Origin: Planctomycetota bacterium
GTDB taxonomy: Bacteria; Planctomycetota; Phycisphaerae; SM23-33
Assembly (NCBI GenBank): GCA_003644335.1
Contig: QNCB01000063.1
Location: 1-7,066 of the forward strand
Direction of reading: 5' to 3'
DNA length: 7,066 nucleotides
This document shows, piece after piece, positions 4,971-7,066 of this stretch. Both the position numbers and the translations under genes were made by a program. Each line of letters starts with the position of its first letter. Positions within the stretch are counted from its first letter, which is position 1. Below the pieces are notes generated by a model. That model made no database searches, was not told the DNA's origin, and saw nothing but the letters and a program-made list of their open reading frames with translations.

Positions 4971-6170
4971 TTACGCTTCGGCGAGGATGTCAGCCAGGAT
5001 AGTGTCGGCGGTGAACAGGAACTCTCGTCCGATGCGGAGGTGCGTTGCGATTCGCTCGACTGCGCCCAGCGAAATGTACCGCAGGAAACTTTGCGGGAAA
5101 GTTTCCTGCGGCCCTTGGCCAAACCGCTCGGCGAAGCTCGCAATGTCCACACCCTCGACAAGTCGCAAGCCTAGCATGAGCGTCTCTGCCATCGCAGCTC
5201 GGCCTACGATTCGCTCGGTGTGGTGCGGCGGGGCTGTCCCTCGCTCGATGTGTTCGATGTAGCGGTGCAGGTTGGGCAGGTTGGTGCGTCTCTCGCCGGC
5301 GAGGTAGCTGCACGCGGCGGGGCCTATGCCAAGGTACTCGCGGTTCCGCCAATAGGTAAGGTTTTGCTCGCACTGGCGGGCGGGCTTGGCGAAGTTGGAA
5401 ATTTCGTAATGCTCGAACCGGGCCTGGGCCAGGTGGTCTATCGCGCGGTAATACATTTCCCGCTGGGTCTCGTCGTCAACCTCCGCGACGCGCCCGGCCT
5501 GGCGGTCGTCGAACAGTTCCGTGCCCGGCTCGAAGCTCAGCGAGTAGCAGCTGACATGGCTTGGCCCGAGCGACAAGGCCTGGGCGAGGCTGTTCAGCCA
5601 GGATGATGCGGACTGGCCTGGGATGCCGTATATAAGGTCTAAACTGATATTCTCAATCCCCGCGCGACGAAGCATTTCGAAGGCTTGGCCTATCTGCCCC
5701 GGCTGATGACGCCTGCCCAGCAGCTTCAGTTGGCCCGCGTCAAACGACTGGGCACCCAGCGAAACCCGGTTAACTCCCGCTCCGCTCGCTACAGCTGCGA
5801 TGGTGTTGTCCACCGTGGCGGGGTTAGCTTCGACGGTGAACTCCGTCAGGCCCGGCGAGGCAAGCTGGGCCAATGCCCCCAGCAATTTCTCCAGGGGTTT
5901 GGCACCCAGAGCGGTGGGCGTACCCCCGCCTACGAAAATACTCCGCAGCTCCTGGGCGAGGCTGTCTCGTCGCATCGCCAACTCGTCGAGCAGGGAGCTG
6001 ACAACAAAATCGCCCTGGCCTGGCTTGGCGGGGAGGGAATAAAAATCGCAATAGCGACACTTGGACAGGCACAGCGGAACATGGACATACAACGCCCCGG
6101 CCCGGAGCGGTTGGTCGAGCGAGGAATCGCGAAATTTCTTCAGCTGATTTTTCTTGCAGTGCTTGCCCAT
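4971..6170 (-). CDS. hemW: Radical SAM protein HemW (heme chaperone-like, formerly called coproporphyrinogen III oxidase-like)
   Basis: 399 aa, usual length. HemW proteins carry a 4Fe-4S cluster and SAM and are described as heme-trafficking proteins; many are annotated as oxygen-independent coproporphyrinogen oxidase. Seen: YVHVPLCLSKCRYCDF with cluster cysteines 34, 38 and 41. There is no fourth Cys after CxxxCxxC (the following residues are Asp-Phe), which favours HemW over HemN. GGGTPT (81-86), EANP, RVSLGAQSFD, DLIYGIPGQ and EISNFAKP follow in family order. The region that normally reads HNxxYW is QNLTYW (269-274), so the His is missing. The C-terminal HemW domain runs to the TAA at 4971-4973. 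The start is ATG 6168-6170, with AGGA 8 bases upstream; the first 25 residues are a basic, poorly conserved extension. Convergent with murG, divergent from the FHA gene. Confidence 0.92.
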   Translation of the reverse strand: MGKHCKKNQLKKFRDSSLDQPLRAGALYVHVPLCLSKCRYCDFYSLPAKPGQGDFVVSSLLDELAMRRDSLAQELRSIFVGGGTPTALGAKPLEKLLGALAQLASPGLTEFTVEANPATVDNTIAAVASGAGVNRVSLGAQSFDAGQLKLLGRRHQPGQIGQAFEMLRRAGIENISLDLIYGIPGQSASSWLNSLAQALSLGPSHVSCYSLSFEPGTELFDDRQAGRVAEVDDETQREMYYRAIDHLAQARFEHYEISNFAKPARQCEQNLTYWRNREYLGIGPAACSYLAGERRTNLPNLHRYIEHIERGTAPPHHTERIVGRAAMAETLMLGLRLVEGVDIASFAERFGQGPQETFPQSFLRYISLGAVERIATHLRIGREFLFTADTILADILAEA

Positions 6171-6245
6171 AGCATTTATCCTGAGGGGTACCTTATACGA
6201 TTATAATGTTTATTTCAGGGATAATTTAGCGACAGGAACAGACCT
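6171..6245. promoter_or_regulatory. Divergent promoter region hemW / FHA gene with shared palindromic -10
   Basis: The 75-base gap contains ATTATAAT (6200-6207), which is self-complementary and gives TATAAT on both strands: 6202-6207 for the FHA gene and 6205-6200 for hemW. It lies between inverted arms TTATCCTGA (6176-6184) and TCAGGGATAA (6215-6224), which pair except for one bulged base. The left arm carries the hemW Shine-Dalgarno. No clear -35 is seen on either strand. The inverted repeat may be a regulator site, but this is inference. Confidence 0.45.
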
Positions 6246-6716
6246 ATGAAGGTAAACCTACTTATCTCGAAGACGAATGGTCAAAAGAAAGTCATCCCTC
6301 TGACCAAGGCAGCGACCACGCTAGGCCGGGGCAAAGAGTGCGACCTCCGCATTCCGCTGGACAGCTGCTCGCGGCAGCACTGCCAGATTACTATGCAGGA
6401 AAACGTGCTGCGGGTGAAAGACCTGGGCTCGTCCAACGGCACGTTCGTCAACAATCAACGTATTGAGGAGGCGGGCCTGGCTGCGGGGGACAGGCTGACC
6501 ATAGGCCCGGTCGTCATGACGGTGCAGGTGGACGGCAAGCCCGCGGACTCGTTGGCCAGCAGCGACGAGATGGAGCTGGCGACGGGCGAGCTTATTCCAT
6601 CCAAAACCGGTAGCGACATCGAAGCGCTCTCCGCGGCAGCTGGCGGTGAGGAAATGGACGAAGACCCAATCTCCGCACTGGAAGCCCTGGCTGAGAGCCA
6701 GGAAGACGAAGGGTAA
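6246..6716 (+). CDS. Small FHA-domain protein with acidic C-terminal tail
   Basis: 156 aa. Residues about 4-95 form an FHA domain, a module that binds phosphothreonine peptides: LGRG with Arg28, CSRQH with Ser42, Arg43 and His45, and SSNGTFVN (62-69) are all in place, so phosphopeptide binding should be intact. Residues 96-156 are a low-complexity, Ala/Glu/Asp-rich tail ending in DPISALEALAESQEDEG, probably a flexible or helical acidic extension. There is no signal peptide or membrane segment, so the protein is cytoplasmic. AGGA at 6234-6237, 8 bases before ATG 6246, supports this start. Partner kinase and role are not shown by the context; hemW is divergent and a transposase remnant follows directly. 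No terminator is visible after the stop. Confidence 0.88.
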   Translation: MKVNLLISKTNGQKKVIPLTKAATTLGRGKECDLRIPLDSCSRQHCQITMQENVLRVKDLGSSNGTFVNNQRIEEAGLAAGDRLTIGPVVMTVQVDGKPADSLASSDEMELATGELIPSKTGSDIEALSAAAGGEEMDEDPISALEALAESQEDEG

Positions 6717-7066
6717 TTTTCCATCTTCCTCTCGTCTCCAGCGTACGATTCGCAGCCAGCGAGGCGTTGGCTTTTATCTTCGTTCCGTCCAACGCCACCT
6801 TGCCAAGCTTGACCAAACCAGCCTCGACGCACAGCCGCAAAACTTCGAGGAATAAGTTCTTGAGATTCGATTCGTTGTTTTTGCGGAAACGGCTGATAGT
6901 AGTGTGGTCGGGCGACTGATTGGCCGAGATGACCTTGTAGGCCACATCGGTCTGGCAATACTTTTCGATCCGTCGGCTGGATCGCTCGCCCGTGCGGTAA
7001 GCATACATCAACAGGCCGACCATCATCGACGGATTAAAAGCCGAGTTGCCAATGCCGTCCTGTCGA
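6717..7066 (-). pseudogene. Truncated IS1182/DUF772-type transposase (5' part only, runs off window)
   Basis: The minus-strand frame is open from the window edge (7065) as RQDGIGNSAFNPSMMVGLLM, then YAYRTGERSSRRIE, SPDHTTISRFRK, LFLEVLRLCVEAGLVKLG and VALDGTKIKANAS. This order is typical of the N-terminal part of IS1182/IS5-like transposases (DUF772 domain followed by the first catalytic Asp in DGTK). The true start may lie beyond the window; ATG 7024-7026 is internal to the conserved block. Recognisable similarity stops near 6736, about 20 bases before the FHA stop codon. Beyond that the frame only reads antisense through the FHA gene to a stop at 6592-6594. The remaining catalytic residues and the 3' end of the element are missing, so this copy is not functional. 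No terminal inverted repeat is visible. Confidence 0.8.

Noticed and set aside
4681..5262. Plus-strand 193-codon frame opposite the hemW 3' end
   Set aside because: It is antisense to hemW, with biased Ser/Arg composition and no domain.
5220..6206. Plus-strand frames of 128 and 173 codons opposite hemW
   Set aside because: They are antisense shadows of a clearly coding radical-SAM gene.

Overview
The window reads as chromosomal DNA from a GC-rich bacterium, probably of the planctomycete (Phycisphaerae-like) or a neighbouring lineage. The grounds are indirect. MnmE and MurG are divergent but recognisable. A small FHA-domain protein is present. One spacer is packed with short dispersed repeat families that I recall as common in planctomycete, verrucomicrobial and deltaproteobacterial genomes. 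The organism makes peptidoglycan precursors, since ftsW and murG are both present and look intact. The taxonomic call is inference from memory, not from a search.

Layout, left to right. Positions 1-1356 hold mnmE (tRNA-modification GTPase), with its first codons cut off by the window edge. Positions 1357-1661 are a non-coding spacer built from at least five short repeat types laid end to end. Positions 1662-2243 encode an exported transglutaminase-like protein. Positions 2340-3527 (ftsW, lipid II polymerase) and 3575-4684 (murG, lipid II synthesis) form a two-gene cell-wall unit with a small hairpin between them. Positions 4685-4970 hold an orphan C-terminal coding fragment on the minus strand. 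Positions 4971-6170 hold hemW (radical-SAM heme chaperone-like) on the minus strand, convergent with murG. A 75-base divergent promoter region follows, then an FHA-domain protein (6246-6716, plus). From 6717 to the end is a 5' fragment of an IS1182/DUF772-type transposase on the minus strand, running off the window.

Functionally, MurG makes lipid II from lipid I and UDP-GlcNAc, and FtsW polymerises lipid II into glycan, so these two genes act in consecutive steps. The other genes (mnmE, the transglutaminase-like protein, hemW and the FHA protein) are not obviously part of the same pathway. The window looks like a rearranged housekeeping region, with junction scars at the repeat mosaic, the orphan fragment after hemW and the truncated transposase.

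I found no convincing novel multi-gene system. The points most worth a second look are the repeat mosaic, active-site or ligand-motif substitutions in MnmE, HemW and MurG, the orphan C-terminal fragment in frame behind hemW, and a strongly over-represented octamer.
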